Positions 5,579-6,670 of a stretch of 6,670 nt of DNA are shown one piece after another. Below the pieces are notes generated by a model. The model saw nothing but the letters and a program-made list of their open reading frames with translations. It did no database searches and was not told the origin of the DNA. Each line of letters opens with the position of its first letter. The stretch's first letter is position 1. Origin of the DNA: Bacteroidota bacterium. GTDB taxonomy: Bacteria > Bacteroidota > Bacteroidia > NORP154. The position numbers were made by a program, and so were the translations under genes. The stretch is taken from contig NVRZ01000180.1 in assembly GCA_002401055.1 (NCBI GenBank), positions 1-6,670 of the forward strand, written 5' to 3'.

Positions 5579-6160
5579 ATGCGGATAATTATAATTGCTG
5601 TAATACTGTTAAACTTACATTTTGGACTACTGGCCCAAAACGAGCCTACCCTTGATATTGTTCCTAATCCATTTGTAGATACGACCTCATTTGTTTTCAT
5701 CCTTCCGGCAAGCGATACCGTTTCTTTGTTCGTTTATAATCGCTGGGGGCAGTTGATAGGCACTCCTGTCAATGAACAACTAATGCCGCAAGGTACTCAT
5801 ACTGTAATTTTTGTTGGTGATTCCTTACCTGAAGATGTGTACTATGTTGCTCTGATTGTTGATACCGTTGTGGTTGCTAAAAAACTCATTAAGTTAAACC
5901 AATTCGTAGGTCTTGAAAATGATAGGCTAGAAGAACAAGGCATGACAATTTATCCCAACCCAACCATGGGACTAACCACTGTAACCATCCTACCCCACAA
6001 ATCAGCAAGAATTGCCGTTTATAACGCTTTGGGTAAACTTGTGCGCGATGAAGAACTGATAAGTCAGCAGATTGATTTATCCTATTTGCCGAATGGGATT
6101 TATACATTTCATGTTATACAGGGAAAAACAACCTTCAGAAAGAAAATAATAAAATTATAA
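5579..6160 (+). CDS. cargo-less secreted protein with two tandem T9SS sorting-domain-like modules, 193 aa
   Basis: The signal peptide covers residues 1-20 (ending LLAQ). Module 1 (about 25-106) has VPNPF, then VYNRWGQLI, then LPEDVYYVAL and the ending KKLIKL. Module 2 (122-193) has YPNPTMG, VYNALGKLV, LPNGIYTF and the ending KKIIKL. A 15-residue acidic linker joins them. The modules align along their whole length, so this is an internal duplication of the sorting-domain fold with no separate cargo domain. NRWGQ in module 1 recalls the type B (gliding-motility-associated) C-terminal domain, while its PNP start is type A. Normally one such domain follows a functional passenger; here module 1 itself may be the passenger. 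The gene starts 6 bases after the previous stop and ends the operon. The structural call is strong. The role (adhesive or spacer module, competitor for T9SS processing, or decayed fusion) is not known. Confidence 0.85.
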   Translation: MRIIIIAVILLNLHFGLLAQNEPTLDIVPNPFVDTTSFVFILPASDTVSLFVYNRWGQLIGTPVNEQLMPQGTHTVIFVGDSLPEDVYYVALIVDTVVVAKKLIKLNQFVGLENDRLEEQGMTIYPNPTMGLTTVTILPHKSARIAVYNALGKLVRDEELISQQIDLSYLPNGIYTFHVIQGKTTFRKKIIKL

Positions 6161-6166
6161 GAGGGG

Positions 6167-6282
6167 GTCAGGCTCTTGCAGCACATAAGAGTTGCACAAT
6201 AAGTGTTTTTGGAAAAGGAGATTTGGATGGTTTGAAGAGCAATGTTGTATAGTACGATACTTATGTGCTGCATGTGCTTGAC
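6167..6282. repeat. 116-bp element with 23-bp imperfect terminal inverted repeats
   Basis: The left arm (6167-6189) and right arm (6260-6282) are inverted copies with 20 of 23 matches, including a perfect 13-bp core, TGCAGCACATAAG against CTTATGTGCTGCA. The 70-base interior shows no gene. It begins seven bases after the stop codon of the last operon gene. It could be a MITE-like element, the remnant of an insertion sequence, or a long-stem RNA hairpin ending the operon mRNA. GAGGG occurs on both flanks but is not symmetrically placed, so a target duplication is doubtful. Confidence 0.6.
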
Positions 6283-6556
6283 TGCGAGGGCTATTCCACA
6301 AGGCGGGGTGGCAAAAAATTAAATCTTTCTTCCTCGGAACACTGAGCTGTTTTTCTTTTTTCAGTCTGGACGCTCAGAGAAGAGTTAAAGTCCACCGGAA
6401 CGTTTGACAGAGTTACTTGGGTGATTTTACGCACTGATTGTGACAACGATAGAACTTCTCCTTTTTCCACCGAGAAGATAGATAGCGTTTCATACCAATA
6501 TTTTTGAGCGGAACCATTCAACAGAGTAGTGATCTTGCTTTTTTCCCGCAATACAC
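6283..6556. other. gene-free stretch with one weak minus-strand frame
   Basis: An 86-codon frame is open on the minus strand (6551 to 6291), but its only early start is TTG. It has no ribosome binding site, no recognisable motif, and a serine/threonine-rich composition unlike a folded protein. It begins right after the GTTATA core of the right-end palindrome, which would suit a cassette ORF, but I do not consider it a supported gene. No terminator or RNA gene is apparent here. Confidence 0.3.
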
Positions 6557-6628
6557 GCCCCCTATAGTTTATAACGGCAAATATAGGGGCAGTGCTGGCT
6601 ACGCTATCACCACCGCCACATATTTGCC
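6557..6628 (-). repeat. palindrome with GTTATA core, inverted relative of the left one
   Basis: Read on the minus strand, GGCAAATAT (6628 to 6620) and ATATTTGCC (6584 to 6576) form a perfect 9-bp outer stem. The inner GGCGGTGGTG and AGCACTGCC parts can also pair with a one-base bulge. The stem is followed directly by GTTATAAACTATAGGGGGC (6575 to 6557). That core matches 17 of 19 bases of the one at 800-818, and the GGC(A/G)GTGGTG...AGCAC segment is also shared with the left palindrome. Unlike the left copy, no AAC lies on the far side of the stem. Confidence 0.55.
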
Positions 6629-6670
6629 TCTATTACTGCAATATAAAGCATTTCAGCTATATCATTCTTT

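Noticed and set aside
6161..6191. Rho-independent terminator for the operon
   Set aside because: AAGAG/CTCTT hairpins are possible but no T-run follows on the plus strand, so I do not call a terminator here.
6291..6551. 86-codon minus-strand frame
   Set aside because: It has only a TTG start, no motif, no ribosome binding site and unconvincing composition. It is described as gene-free DNA instead, though its position next to the GTTATA core is noted.

Overview
The window looks like an AT-rich stretch of a Bacteroidota chromosome (Flavobacteriia/Cytophagia-like). Three consecutive secreted proteins carry type IX secretion system (T9SS) C-terminal sorting domains, signal peptides end in the ...AQ or ...GQ pattern common in this phylum, and two intergenic regions hold promoters resembling the Bacteroidetes TTTG / TAnnTTTG type. 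I see no tRNA, rRNA, CRISPR array, transposase or integrase.

Layout. Positions 1-820 hold one unrecognised secreted-protein gene on the minus strand. It is closely bracketed by a perfect 10-bp inverted repeat (GTTGGCAAAA / TTTTGCCAAC) and by large imperfect palindromes with AAC/GTT ends, so it looks like a gene cassette. Positions 820-1380 have no intact gene. They hold small hairpins, eleven tandem 21-bp units whose minus strand reads as degenerate coiled-coil heptads, and a plus-strand terminator. Positions 1383-1935 are a divergent pair: an XRE-family regulator (minus) and a 64-residue unknown protein (plus). Their shared promoter region is strikingly symmetric and probably contains the regulator's operators.

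Positions 2047-6160 are the main block, a tight three-gene plus-strand run (gaps of 16 and 6 bases). It encodes a 939-residue secreted subtilisin-like protease with an N-terminal lamin-tail-like domain and a C-terminal sorting domain; a 229-residue Cys/His-containing secreted protein with a sorting domain; and a 193-residue protein that is essentially a signal peptide plus two tandem sorting-domain-like modules with no cargo. All three are expected to cross the inner membrane by Sec and the outer membrane by T9SS. That they work together is inferred from operon structure only.

Positions 6161-6670 contain no convincing gene. They hold a 116-bp element with 23-bp imperfect terminal inverted repeats and a palindrome whose 19-bp core matches (17/19) the core at 800-818 in opposite orientation. 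The two cores thus face each other across about 5.8 kb containing the regulator pair and the T9SS operon. No mobility gene lies between them, so this may be a dispersed genomic repeat family rather than one element.
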